Source of the DNA: Casuarius casuarius
Taxonomy: Eukaryota > Chordata > Aves > Casuariiformes > Casuariidae
Direction: 5' to 3'
Assembly (NCBI GenBank): GCA_003342895.1
Contig: PTFA01000011.1
Location: 3,831,644-3,895,643, forward strand
Length of the DNA: 64,000 nt
Shown here: in pieces, positions 28,257-40,320 of the stretch
Layout of the letters: each line of letters starts with the position of its first letter
Numbering within the stretch: the stretch's first letter is position 1
Notes under the pieces: generated by a model
Told to the model about the DNA's origin: nothing
What the model saw: only the letters and a program-made list of their open reading frames with translations
The model's database searches: none
Program-made: the position numbers and the translations under genes

Positions 28257-28283
<27 letters not shown>
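28257..28283 (+). repeat. (GAAA)6 microsatellite
   Basis: Six perfect GAAA units follow a G-rich stretch (28242-28254). Confidence 0.95.
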
Positions 28284-29125
28284 GGCAGAGCCACCTTGAC
28301 AACTCAGCAGAGGCAGTCAGGCAGGGGAACTATTTCATGGGGAGGACAAGGCTTCTTCCTTCTCCCTAATAAAAAGAAGAAAGCTCAAAGAACAGCCAAA
28401 ATAGCAGAACATATTCCCCTTGTAACAATTAAGCAGCACTAGAAGAACAGTAGCGGAGAGCCTCCCTCTTCATCATAGCCAGGAAGTCCACAGGGGAGAA
28501 AAATAATTCTTTTATTCTCCTACCACTGATAGGGAAGGCCCAAGGAGAGGCTTAAAATTCATCAAACATCCACCAGTGAGAAACTGACAGAGAAGTCCTT
28601 ACTCAAGGCTGAGGAGTGATACCCTGGCAGTAGTCCTAGCACCTACCAAAAAGTGAAAATGAGACCAGGATTTGGGAAAAAGGGCTTGTCACTCACATGT
28701 CACCCATGGACTTCATTGGTGAAGACACATTCCTTCTATCTGTATTGAGTGGGATGTTCCAGTAAAATTTTAAGCTATGCCACAGGCACACAAGTATCCG
28801 TTTGAGAGGAATACATTTGTATTTTGGCATGTAAATAACTGAATTCAGGGTCACAAACCCCAATTCAGCCATATGATTACACAAGGCCACTGTCCACTAA
28901 TCCATTCTACAAAAATTACTCAAACGTCAGTGAGAATGAAATTTTGTTTGCAAGATGCAATGTACATTTTTATCATGCTGGATAAAATATCTACAGTCTC
29001 AGCAGTGGTTAAATTGCTGCTATAAAGGAAATTGTCCTCAGATAAATGGTTTCCCTATGAGAAGGTTTCAGTGCTACACCTCACCCCAGGTCAATAAATC
29101 AAATTAACTGCACCTTGTCCTCTGG

Positions 29126-29190
29126 CCAATGACATCATCGGCTTGACCACATCTTGTGAAGCGAGTGCAAAAACATATGCTATTTAAGGC
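29126..29190 (+). promoter_or_regulatory. Promoter-like group: CCAAT, ATF/CRE-like, TATA-like
   Basis: CCAAT (29126-29130) overlaps TGACATCA (29130-29137, an ATF/CREB-type site), and TATTTAAG follows about 45 bases later at 29181-29188. The order and spacing are those of a TATA promoter on the plus strand, so transcription would run toward the CpG island. No clear open frame follows. Confidence 0.3.
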
Positions 29191-30479
29191 ATGAAATCAT
29201 ATTACTGCTTTTTGTCCAGCCAGCCTTGTGCTGCTGGTCTGTGAAACAGTCAGTCACCTGAACAGTCTCATTACCGCTTCTACAGATCTTTTCTCACAGT
29301 ATTCAAGGCCCGTCTTCACCAAGGGTGAAGAAAAAGGATAAATAATCCGAGCTGTTATTTTTGAAATCAAAATGCTTTTCACTAGCTGCAGTCTAGTATT
29401 TTGTGACAAATTAAATTTAGAACCAAACTACAAAACACGCTGGCTGCACGTGTATATGAACTCTCTTCCTTACCATGCTTCAAAGATGTTTACACGCTAA
29501 TCTGGCACGGCTACTTTAAAAGTACCCTGCTGTTAGGTCCTTTTTCTCCACAGGGTGAAAACAATGGTCATTAATGAAAATCTACAGTTTTATCTGAAAG
29601 CCATACCTGCATAAATGAATTTTTTAAAATTATTGTCTCTTTCTAACAAAGTAGTCCATTTGTTTTCTAAGTAGCCTAATACCTGGTTTAAAACAGAATT
29701 ATTCCAGACAATTTAAGGGGATGAATTTCAATCTTCACTTGGCAAACTTACGACGCAAACACGAAAAAACTTATCTTGCTTTCTAGACCCTGCACTGCCT
29801 AGTAGCATCTTCTGTCTTGGAAGCCAAATCTAAACGAAAAAAAAACCCCAGCTCAGAATGGTCAAAGATACGAGCATTGACAAAAGCATCTGACACACAG
29901 CACTGTTAAGCTGCATCCACACTAAGCAAAAAGAAGGTGAATAAGATTATCTTCAATGTATTCAATTCTGTTTGTGTTCAGAGGAAGGAGGAAAGCTGTT
30001 TAGATTTTGAGTGTGTCTTCTACAGCTCTCTCAGTGCCAGGAAACGTAAATTAGAAACAATTCTCCTTTAAGGAAAAGAATCAAGGACAAAGGGACCAAA
30101 AATGCCCAAGCCTCTGAAGAGCAGATATGAAAGGAACAGCTTTACAGTCTTGAGTTGCTATAAATTAAAAATAAGCTTCTTATTTAAAAGACATGTGTGT
30201 TTGAGAATCTATGAGCAGATCTGATGCTGCTCAAGCCCCAGGAGGGTTTTGTTTTTGCTGGCAGGGGTGGAGTGGGGATGAGGGGGGTCATTTTGGTTAT
30301 TAGTAAATAAATCAAGCAGCAGAGAGTGAGGCCTAGACGCCTGCCAGAGAAGCCAGGGCCTAGCTCTCCCCCCTCCTCTCCTCACACAGCCTGGGTTTGA
30401 TCTCAGGGCCCTGTGGGTTGCCAAGAAAATTTTAAAAAAGCGAGAGAGCGAGAAAGAAGAATCATATTGAACCACAAAA

Positions 30480-30630
30480 GCACATGGGGCGAATGTAAAA
30501 TATAAACACGGCGTTGGGCTCTGAGTGGCTGTTATTAAAGGTCTGAATTACTAAACATGAGAGGCGGGGAAAGCCAGGCGGCCATTTCAATAATATAAAC
30601 CTCCCCGAATTAGACATTATTCAAATGAGA
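30480..30630. promoter_or_regulatory. AT-motif cluster on the shore of the CpG island
   Basis: This GC-neutral stretch next to the island holds two copies of ATATAAAC (30500-30507 and 30593-30600), a YY1-like GGCGGCCATTT near 30577-30587, and an octamer-like ATTCAAAT at 30619-30626. If POU2F1 starts in the gap, this region is just inside the transcription unit. It looks like regulatory rather than coding sequence. Confidence 0.3.
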
Positions 30631-30673
30631 AAGAGAGGGAGAGAGAGGGAGAGAGAGAGAAAGAGAGAGAAGG
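30626..30673 (+). repeat. GA-rich simple repeat
   Basis: This imperfect purine tract of GA and GGGA units sits at the edge of the CpG island. Open frames through it are low-complexity artefacts. Confidence 0.9.
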
Positions 30674-31167
30674 AGCAGCGGGGCCCGCACCCCCGTACCC
30701 CGGCGCCGGCGGCGCCTGCTCCGGGGCCGCGGCCCCCGGCCGCCCCCGAGCCCGCGGGGCAGAGGGGCAACGCGGCCGGGGCACACGGGGCCGGCCCGAG
30801 CGCGGACAGCCGCCTCTGCCGCCGCGGAGGGGCACGCAGGAGCTCTGCGCCCCCCACTCCCCCCCGCCAAGAGAAGTCACCCCAGCTGAAGCTACCCTTT
30901 ACGGCCGGGGGGGGTCTAATTGCAACCCAAACCCGGCTCTCGCCCTACCCCCTCCTCGAGGCCATCCGCACCCATCCACCCCACGCCTGCAGGCCTCAGG
31001 CTCTGGGGAAATAATCCAGGCTGGGGGGGCAGGGGGAGCTGCGGAAACCCAGCCTTTCCCCCTCACCCCCGCAGCCAGGTACCCCCCATCGCCTTCCCCC
31101 GGCTGCCGCAGCGGCGGCCCCGGCGGGGGATCCCGCCCCGCCCCGGGGCAGCGGGGGGCCGCCGGCT

Positions 31168-31957
31168 NNNNNNNNNNNNNNNNNNNNNNNNNNNNNNNNN
31201 NNNNNNNNNNNNNNNNNNNNNNNNNNNNNNNNNNNNNNNNNNNNNNNNNNNNNNNNNNNNNNNNNNNNNNNNNNNNNNNNNNNNNNNNNNNNNNNNNNNN
31301 NNNNNNNNNNNNNNNNNNNNNNNNNNNNNNNNNNNNNNNNNNNNNNNNNNNNNNNNNNNNNNNNNNNNNNNNNNNNNNNNNNNNNNNNNNNNNNNNNNNN
31401 NNNNNNNNNNNNNNNNNNNNNNNNNNNNNNNNNNNNNNNNNNNNNNNNNNNNNNNNNNNNNNNNNNNNNNNNNNNNNNNNNNNNNNNNNNNNNNNNNNNN
31501 NNNNNNNNNNNNNNNNNNNNNNNNNNNNNNNNNNNNNNNNNNNNNNNNNNNNNNNNNNNNNNNNNNNNNNNNNNNNNNNNNNNNNNNNNNNNNNNNNNNN
31601 NNNNNNNNNNNNNNNNNNNNNNNNNNNNNNNNNNNNNNNNNNNNNNNNNNNNNNNNNNNNNNNNNNNNNNNNNNNNNNNNNNNNNNNNNNNNNNNNNNNN
31701 NNNNNNNNNNNNNNNNNNNNNNNNNNNNNNNNNNNNNNNNNNNNNNNNNNNNNNNNNNNNNNNNNNNNNNNNNNNNNNNNNNNNNNNNNNNNNNNNNNNN
31801 NNNNNNNNNNNNNNNNNNNNNNNNNNNNNNNNNNNNNNNNNNNNNNNNNNNNNNNNNNNNNNNNNNNNNNNNNNNNNNNNNNNNNNNNNNNNNNNNNNNN
31901 NNNNNNNNNNNNNNNNNNNNNNNNNNNNNNNNNNNNNNNNNNNNNNNNNNNNNNNNN
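31168..31957. other. Assembly gap of 790 N in the CpG island
   Basis: This is a run of N. It interrupts the GC-richest part of the island and probably hides the first exon of the gene driven by it. All long frames crossing it are meaningless. Confidence 1.
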
Positions 31958-32005
31958 CCTTCCTCCTCCCCAGCCGCTTTCCCGTCGAGCGTAGGGCGCG
32001 CTGCC

Positions 32006-32015
32006 GCGCATGCGC
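32006..32015. promoter_or_regulatory. NRF1 site
   Basis: This is a perfect GCGCATGCGC palindrome inside the CpG island. Further matches at 32067-32077 (TGCGCAGGCGC) and 32217-32227 (GCGCCTGCGCA) make a three-site cluster within about 220 bases. Confidence 0.6.
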
Positions 32016-35000
32016 GCAGCTCGCTCGTTTCCCCCCCCCCGCCCCCGGCCCGGCTTCGCGCGCCACTGCGCAGGCGCTGGATTTCCTTCCTTTCACCTTT
32101 GGCCCAGGCCTCGTTAACGTGTAAACAGCCGCGCCGCGAGCACCAGCGCTTCAGACCCCCCCGCGCCGCTGCCCCGCGCGCCGATGTGCTGGGGGAGGGG
32201 GGGGAGGGGGACGCGGGCGCCTGCGCACTGGGGCTCCCCGGGGCCGGGCGGGCGGCAAATGGCGCAGCGCGAGGGAGAGGGCGTGCTGGCGCTGCGGGCG
32301 GCTGGTGAGGGCACCCCCGGCTTCTGGTTAGCGCTGCCGGGGGCGCACACGGGTGGGGGGGAGGAGCCGCCGACCCCGCTTCGTGGAGTTTTTATTCACT
32401 GCTCAAGCCACCAGGCGTTGAGGGAGTAGCACAAATGGTTAATCACGGTAGTAAAAAGGGGCAAGTAGATGAAAACGTGTTCGAATATAACCATTAGGCT
32501 GAAACGGCATTTCAGAAAGAGTTGTATCTGCAAGTGGTTCTGTGGAAATGCCTGTCGTAACCGTGTCTGCAAGACAGGTAGTCCCCAAGCTCGAAACAAA
32601 ATTAATCCCCTATGAATAAAAAGGAATTGAATACAAAGAAATGAAATAACTGAACCTTCCATTCTGTGTGGAGGAGGGTGTGTGAGCCGTGGTCTGTTAT
32701 TCCTTCAGAAAAGGGCAATTACAAGGAGATGATTCTCCTATTAAGAAACCCTTCATAGCACATCCCTAGTTCTGGGCAGCACAAAGCTCCTGGGACATCT
32801 TTTTCAAACAAATATTTCGTCCTCTTCCACGTTCCACATCAAATTTGACTAACCCAAAGGAAAAGAGAGTCAAGCTTCATGCCATTAAAAGACAGTAGAG
32901 CAAATACTAAGAGAATGGAGGGACCCACAAATAAAATTAGGTTTAGATTTGAAACTTCTAAATCAGTGCAAGCAATAAGCTGAATAGGCTAAGTAACGAA
33001 GCATTGGTTATACGTGACAAATTAGGCAGAGTAATACTAAAAAATGCTATTATTTTTAAGGTTTATCTTGCATAAATATATATTATTCCTGAGCTTTGTA
33101 ATGTACACTTATAAAAAAAAGAAAAAGAAACAGGAGATATAGGATAGTTCTCATTAAGGATCAGTCTAGTGTTTTCCAAGACTCATTAACTCCGATGGGT
33201 CAGAGTCCAAGCCAGATTTTCTTCCAGGGCTCAAAACCTTGTGGAATCAGAGCAACTGGCAAGAATCCACTCTCACTTGCTTTGCTGGAGAAAATTATGA
33301 CTTGTATCAGAGGCAGTTGCTAGAGTTTTTTGTTGGTACAGAAGAGCCAAAAAGGAAAGGCTGAGGGAGGGAGACAGCAGGGTTTCTCTGTGTGGGCTGA
33401 ATCAGAATGGTAATTTGCACATTTTTATTTAAAAATAAATTCCTCTGATAATGAGGGATTCTTTCATATCATAAAATAACCTCCTGATACTGCAGAAAAC
33501 ATTGGCGGAAATGGGCTGTGCTATGAAACGGCAAAGACCTTTCCCTAACACTGTAATTCTATACTTACACATTCATCTGATGATACGCCATGCCAGTAAT
33601 TAAGTACTTTGTCTTTCAGAAGATCTATTTTTAAACTCACAGAAGTGAAAACGTAAACAACAGCATATTGTCATGCTGCTCTTCTGTTCAGCCATGATCC
33701 TCGCGGGCCAGTTAATCCAGTTTTATGGCCAGGTTATACCAGCCCTGCTGCACACAGTGGCTGCGCCATGAGAGATAAAAGTGTAGAGAAAGGGCTAGCT
33801 AGATTAAGACTCTGCACAGCTCTAATCCTGCCTACGCTGAATATCCTCTCCCATATCTTCCCATCTCGCCCTCAAAGTCTTCTCACTCCTGCAGGCTACT
33901 TCCTAGTGACCTCCTCCCTGATAGTAGCCTCTTCGGGAGAATTTGCTCCCGCTTCCACACCTGATTTAGTCTTTGCTCTCGCTCAGCTTCTGCCCGGTTA
34001 GCTGGACCTCACAGCTGCCNAAGAACAGCTTTCTGAAAACCCATGTGTTACCAGTTTTCCTGGTAACTAGTAGTTACTAACCCACACTGTGTTTTCTAAT
34101 GGACTGGCTGTAAAGAGGAGAACTCCATTCTATTTGGACACATATCTGCTCTCCCTCCCTCTTTAAAGATTGCTCTAGATCTATGTCTGCATCCTCTTCT
34201 CTAGTTTAGTTTGAACATATCTCTATCTGATGCCTTCCCCAAGGTGTCATACATCCCTGTGGCTATATATGCAGGAAAGCCAGCCAAATCATCTGTGATG
34301 AATAATTTATCAGATAAATTTTACCTCTGTTTCAGTTCTGAATTGTCTGCAAACAGCTTGTGATTTCTACAAACTTCTTATTTGATGTTACTTGCCACAT
34401 AGTGCCTGACTGGTATCTTATTCATGAGGAGCTTGTTGGGAATATTTGAAAGTTGAGCTAATTGGACACAAAGATGATACAAAGCTTAACCTAAGAGGAG
34501 CTGAGCACTCTAGCCTCATTTCACAAAAATATTTAGGTGCATAGCTTTGAGGAGTTGTTCACCTGCAGTCAGTGAGGCTGTTCTCATACTTGCAGTTAGG
34601 AACATGCTTGCATGCTTTGCTGAAACTGAGCCAAAACAGCAAGCACCTTGCAGGACATTGTGTGTTTCTGTTCTCTGACTGGACTTGTCTGCCTCACAGA
34701 ATCATTTTTCTTAGAGATTTTGCTTTAAAAATATTTTCTGGCACTAAAAAACAACACAGCATTAAAAATTAACGCACCTGTAAAGGGTATAAATTGTATT
34801 TTGAAGCTTTGCAATATGTCTGTGTCTGTTGTTTTGGTTTTTTGATTCAAGTATCTCCTAATTCCTAGCCCCTGCAGAGATTCCTTAGTCTGCTCCACTT
34901 TTTGTGCCTATAACCCTACATTTTCTATGTTGGTTCCATTGCCTCCGGAATTTTCTCTCCTGCTAAAATTAATTCAGTAGTGTGTTAGAGACAAGGATAT

Positions 35001-35629
35001 TTTTTAAGGTGGGGAGGCAGGGGACAAAGGAAATACAAATCATGTTATTTTGCAAAAAGCAGATTGGGAAGGAAGTTAGCCCTTTCACCACACAGCTCTA
35101 GTGTAGAGCGGTATTAAGAACAAACTATCTGCTCCACTCCAGTTCCACTGTGCCACTCACATTTGCATCCCTGACACTGCTTTTTTCACACAATGCCTCT
35201 ACTATTATTTTTTCTTCACATCAGGTTTCTCTCCTTCTCAAGCAGGTCCTGTTTCTAGCGTCATGTTTGCTTCAGCCTCCTCTTCCCTTTGCTGTCCAGA
35301 TGCCTTCTTTATCCTACGAAGGAGACTTCTGCCTCAGAGCAGCCTGCCTCTTTGCCCCTTAGGCTTTCATGCATACCTCCCCCCAAAACCCTCTATTCCT
35401 TTCACTTCTAGACTGCTTAGATTGTATCACCTTCAGTTAAATTTTTCTTTTTCTGTCTGGCTGTTTAACATTTTTCACATGTAATATGCACCCTTACAGA
35501 GAGACCGACTGAGGTTACAGTCTCATTTTTTTAGAGGCTACCGATACAAATAGCAAAGGACAGTCCACGTCTCAAAAAGCCTGCAATTTCAAGAGATGGC
35601 AGACAAAGAAAGAGGGAAGGATAGGATTA

Positions 35630-35775
35630 GGAGCTCCCTGATCGAGAAGGGGAAGTGAAGAAAAGCAATATAAAGATCATGCACAGTTCCTCCAGGGTCA
35701 CAGCGGAGACATGAGTGGAACTAGGACCTCAGCCTAGGTGCGCTGAGGCTGTGCAGCTCAGTACTTTAACCACAA
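35630..35775 (-). repeat. Old MIR-type SINE remnant
   Basis: TCCTCCAGGGTCACAGC, then GTGGAACTAGGACCTCAGCC and a terminal CAGTACTTTAACCACAAAGC match the reverse complement of the MIR core and tRNA-like head. Confidence 0.55.
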
Positions 35776-36499
35776 AGCTATTTTTCTTTCCTTTCCTTTG
35801 TTGTTTTTTTTCCCCCTCCTGTTCCTGAGCACAGTAAGACAGTCTGTTCCCACCCCAAGCTTGGAACCTCATTCCAATATTACACTGTCTCCCCTGGTCA
35901 CAGCTCCTTCCCAAGAACACTGCGACTGGACTACTGCCTGCAAACAGCAGTAAGGGACTGTCCGTTGCAGATATATGTTGTTATTTTTCCCTGCACGATC
36001 CTCTGGCTTCCTTTGACCAAATTGCTTTCCAGCTCTTTTGTTGTCTCTGGACTGGAGAAAGGATGACCCAGAATATCTTATTTCTGAGAGTTGTGGCTTG
36101 ATCCCCTGAATCTCCCAGCTAATGAAATTGTAGCAGAAAAGTTGTACCATCTCATAATACTCTACCCCTCCCAGAAGCTAGCTAACTGTTCTTCCAGAGA
36201 TAAGAAATGGAGCATAGAGCAAAAGAAACATGGTTTTCATTTTCATATTAAAAAACCCCTTGTAATTCAGAACCTTCACACGTCCTCAGGGAAGGGAGAG
36301 GTAATCACTAAGAGGACACTTGTCTTTTCAGGTGGGTTTTTCAATCTACTTCTCACTCTCTGCTGCTTTCACTGCATTTACTTTTTTCTAGCTCTGTTTT
36401 TTATTATGCATTTCAATGCTTGTCACCAGTGCAGCATCTGAGCACCTTCCAATTTTAATCAATTATGTCCTACAGATCACCAATTCAGAAGGTTCAGGA

Positions 36500-36640
36500 A
36501 ATATCACTGCACTTTTTCATCAATGGTAAACCGAGGCAGAGGAATTAAGTAACTTGTCTTCAGTTACATGAGCAGCTGGGCAGCCCAAGAAGAGGAGATC
36601 CTGGTTGTCTCTATTGTGCCTTGACTGAAAGATCCTATCT
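36500..36640 (-). repeat. Old MIR-type SINE remnant
   Basis: GGTAAACCGAGGCAGAGG followed by TTAAGTAACTTGTCTTCAG is the best-preserved MIR core in the window, read in reverse complement. Confidence 0.65.
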
Positions 36641-37364
36641 GACTTGTTAGCAGTCTTCTCCCTGAGATCTGCAAGGATAGCTCCATCTCTACCTGTCTCT
36701 CTACTCAGAGAGGGCCAACAACGGTGTGCCAGAACTTAATTCAGATCTCTTGGAGAGCGGGCTTTGCAATTGCCTCATTCAAGTTGCCGTTCAAAACTGC
36801 CACAGAACTGTTCCCAGTGATTCTCTCTGCCTCCTCTTACTAAAAGGGAACACTTAAAAAATATGGAATATTTTTGTTACGGGGATCATTAATTAACGCT
36901 TTCAGATATTATCGTGAGAGAAGCTGCATTCAGGCAGACCTTGTATTAGAAACTGTGTTTTGCATCTGTATGAAAAGGAGTACTGGACTCCTTGCTTCAA
37001 TCAGTCATCTAGTACACTTTCTGCTACAGACCTTGGGAGTGCTCTGGTGCTGCTTACATGAGGAACCAAATTGTTTTTGACCTTAGTGAAGAGGGGGCCA
37101 AGAGGGACACACATTTGACACCTTTTAGCAACCACAAGTTTTTCTGTAGAATAGACATAGCCTATGAAACAAACACGCAGCTGGAGTTGGGGCGCTTTTG
37201 AAAACATCGTCTTTATTCTCTACCTCTCTTCCAGGACAGGCTCTTTGCTTATTCCCTCTTCAGAAAGGGACTTTTCTGGCATGCAGCCTAGCCTGGGTGG
37301 AGATTAGGGATTCTCTCTGCCCCTTCATCCTTGAATATTTCCGTTTAATTTCACAGTTTAAATT

Positions 37365-37418
37365 CCAATTGTGTAATTACATTCTGCCTAGCCCAAATTC
37401 CTCTGTAATTTCAATTGG
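37365..37418. repeat. AT-rich imperfect inverted repeat
   Basis: The left arm, CCAATTG-TGT-AATTACA (37365-37381), pairs with TGTAATT-T-CAATTGG (37404-37418). That gives 14 base pairs with a small internal loop, around a 22-base loop. The arms contain TAATT homeodomain-type cores. Confidence 0.6.
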
Positions 37419-38866
37419 ACATGGTGTCCTTCACTCTCTAGTCTGAACTCTTGCAGTGCTATGGGGCACTGTTAAAAGGCTGCCACGCTCCACTCTAGTC
37501 CCATTTCATGTATATGGAGAAAGAGAATGGGTCTGGATCCCTTTGAACTAAAACTGCTGCTCCATATAGGTGAGACAGGGTTTGCTATAGAGTGAGAAGG
37601 CCATCTTCCCCCTTGGCAATACATTGGGCATTTTGTACAACGCCTCCATCCAAACAGATTTTTGAAATAAAAGTCTAAATATGTCTGTAGGTATTTCTCC
37701 CCCTCAACACATACCCTTTGATCTCAGATAAAGCTGTACAGGGGCCCTCAGACTAATACTTCGCTGAATTTATGTGGCCTGAGAGTACTTAACTTGCACC
37801 ATTTAAAGTGGCAGAAATGCCACAGTGATTTAATTTAGATTCAAGGAGTTGTATAGCAATGGGAGGGAGAGCAGTACACAAGTTCAATAAAACACTTTAA
37901 AAAACCCAGCAAATCCCATGCATTTGGTGACCCAACGCCACTATGTCTTGCAGATTTTGCTCTACCTAGCAGTTTCCCTTAAGCCCTACCCATTGCCAAT
38001 CAGCTGAGTCCCACATCGTGACTTGTTTTGCACAACACTTCTTTCTTAACTGTTGGTATCTGCTTTATACCAGTGTGAAAATATTTCTGCTGCTCCAGCT
38101 CACTACAGTTTCTCCTGTCTCCTCTCGCTTTCCGCTTCCTTCCTTAGTGTGCCGCAGCTGCTTGCTTCTTCCATGTGCCTGCATGCTGCCCTTCAGGTAT
38201 CAGAAAGATTCACTTTTTGGATTTCCACCACTTTCTCCTGTGGTCTTTTTAGAAACTCGGGGTGGCATGCTTTGATGGGAGCTGTACTTTTGATGGGAGA
38301 GTACTCCCCCGTTATCTTGTCTTTCTTTTAGAACAAGTTCTCTATGCAAGTTTTGTGGCAGGCTCATGAAAAGGAGTTGCTCACTTTATTGAAAATTATG
38401 TTTATAGCCAGCGCAGCAAAAAGAAATTGATTGTTTGGGACAGATAAAGTCAAAAGGTAGTGCTCTATCTACATGGAGCCTCTATCACTTTGACTTTTGA
38501 GGGGACTTCTGCTTTATATATCCTGCAGATTTGGTCCTGCTCCTAAGGGAAGTCTTTCTGCCCACTCTCATGGTAGCAAAGCTGAGGCTACTGTTTGTAT
38601 CTCTGGCATACAGCTGCTAGATCAGGTGAGTTCGAGTAGACCTTATTTGCATGTTTCCTTGGTTAGCTTATACTGTTAGAAGTGAAAGCCATTGGGAGGA
38701 AGCAACAGAGCATGGCATAACTAGAGCCGTTTTTTGTTTGGCTTTGAGTCATAAATCTTAACGGAAAGGAAAGAGCCATCATGTTCATTCCCAAGTTTGT
38801 CATACAATCAGCAAGGGGCAAGGCAGTAGTATGGGCAAGAAAATGAAACATGTGAAGGTACAAGTG

Positions 38867-38880
38867 CCAGCAGGGGGAAG
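38867..38880 (+). promoter_or_regulatory. CTCF-like site between the two genes
   Basis: CCAGCAGGGGGAAG matches 13 of 14 positions of the CTCF core consensus CCASYAGRKGGCRS. It lies between a presumed ubiquitous gene (CpG-island promoter) and a muscle gene. Confidence 0.4.
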
Positions 38881-40261
38881 TCACTGTTGCTTATTGTCAG
38901 TTTTGGTGTGACACAGAAAGTTCAGCTAATCCTCTTAGTTACAGAGACACACGGGTGGGGGGAGATTGTTATCTCAAGCAATTTGCTGGCTCTACTCCTT
39001 TTTTTCCTTCGAGTTTCTTTTCACCTAATTGAGCAGCATTTCTTCCTGGGACTAGTTTGCAATAATCCTGGGGCCTCATCAGGGAAAACACTGAAAAATA
39101 TAGAAGGAAAAGCAGCCCAAGTGAGTCACCATGAGTTTCGCTCTTAAGAGAGATAACCAACTTGGTTCCAAATGATGAGGATTAAAAATAAGATAAAAAT
39201 TCAGCGTAATATAGGACATTCTGATCACAGTGAGTGTTCACTCAGAAAAGGTATGTCTTAGTCATGAGTTGGAAGGATGGATAATTAACAGCCATTCAGA
39301 AAACTATGAGCTCGACAGTCTGAGGTAAGGCAGGGGGTGAGGATTCCACTGGCATGCATCAGAAATGTGTTGATTCCACTTTCATTGCCAAAGGGATGTA
39401 TCTGTGGTAAATCTAATCAAGAGTCAAAAGGTGAACAAGAACAATAATAACTGGGGAGCATTGTTTTTATTTATCTAAGAGATAAGAATCCAACAACAGG
39501 AACAGAAGTGAGAAAAAGCCACCTCTTTCTGAACAGACAAGTATTCCGCCCACGCTCACTCATCATCAAGATTTTAATGTTATGTTATATTACTAAGGCT
39601 ATTTAAAATTTTCTCAGCCTGAGGGTTGGGAATGTTTGTACAGATGCTTTGCCAGTTGCCACAGGTGTTTTTTGCAAAAGATCTGAATAATTACATGGTA
39701 TAGTCCTGAAGATGGCAGTAGCCAGGGGCTGTTCTTCGTCAGACTCCCAACACTGCTCATGCTGCTGGAGCAGCTGCTGGTGTTACCAGTAGGAGCAAAT
39801 ATTTGAAAACCTTTCCATGTTCAGGCAGAGCCTTAGCCACTGTTCGGTTCCTGAAGGCATGAGACTATTTCCAGTACCTTGATTTTCCATCCCAGGGAAT
39901 TGAAGGTTCTGGTTCCTAAGCCCTACTCTACCGATTCATCCTGGGGAATTTTAAGACGCTACCTGACTACTTCCTTGTAGTGCTTCAAACAGTGCAAGGA
40001 GGAATCAGGAAAGGGCTAGAATTGCTGGTGTTGTGGGTCCGTCTCTTCCTCCTCATGCTGGCCTGCACAGCTAGCTAGTTGTCTGCAGGAGTATACCATG
40101 CTCTTTAACTCTGTCAGTGAGCATCTGCATTCCTAACATTGAATATATATAGAAAAGTCATATATTTTCATAGCCACATAGATTTGGTTCCTGAATCCTG
40201 CTCTGTAGTATCAGACTGCAACTCTGACAGTGAGATAACATTCACTGTTGCAGAGACTGTG

Positions 40262-40320
40262 AATAAATTATAAATGTATAAATATATACATATTTTTTTT
40301 AAAAAAATATTTACTTTAAT
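40262..40320 (+). repeat. AT-rich low-complexity tract with a palindrome
   Basis: This stretch is almost pure A/T and contains ATATTTTTTT next to AAAAAAATAT, a near-perfect palindrome. Confidence 0.8.

Larger units (their letters stand above)
1..30480 (-). other. POU2F1: Probable first intron of POU2F1, no coding exon visible
   Basis: This is about 30 kb of AT-rich DNA to the left of the CpG island. If the island is the POU2F1 promoter, this is the 5' part of a first intron known to be very long in vertebrates. All open frames are short, overlap on both strands and lack family resemblance. Apart from the items listed separately (CpG element, microsatellites, SINE remnants, gaps), I see nothing that is clearly a gene. 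Confidence 0.45.
30650..32400 (-). promoter_or_regulatory. POU2F1: CpG island, probable POU2F1 (Oct-1) promoter
   Basis: Both sides of the gap (30655-31167 and 31958-32360) are very GC-rich and CpG-dense, unlike the AT-rich surroundings. NRF1-type palindromes or near-palindromes occur at 32006-32015 (GCGCATGCGC), 32067-32077 and 32217-32227, typical of TATA-less housekeeping promoters. POU2F1 is the neighbour downstream of STYXL2 on the same strand in other amniotes, so minus-strand transcription of POU2F1 is the best explanation. I could not read the known POU2F1 N-terminus here. The first exon may lie in the gap or further left. The island itself is certain; the gene assignment is inferred from gene order. 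Confidence 0.6.

Noticed and set aside
30899..32308. Long open frames (366-462 codons) on both strands across the CpG island
   Set aside because: They cross the 790-N gap. The visible parts are GC-driven low-complexity sequence with frames open on both strands.
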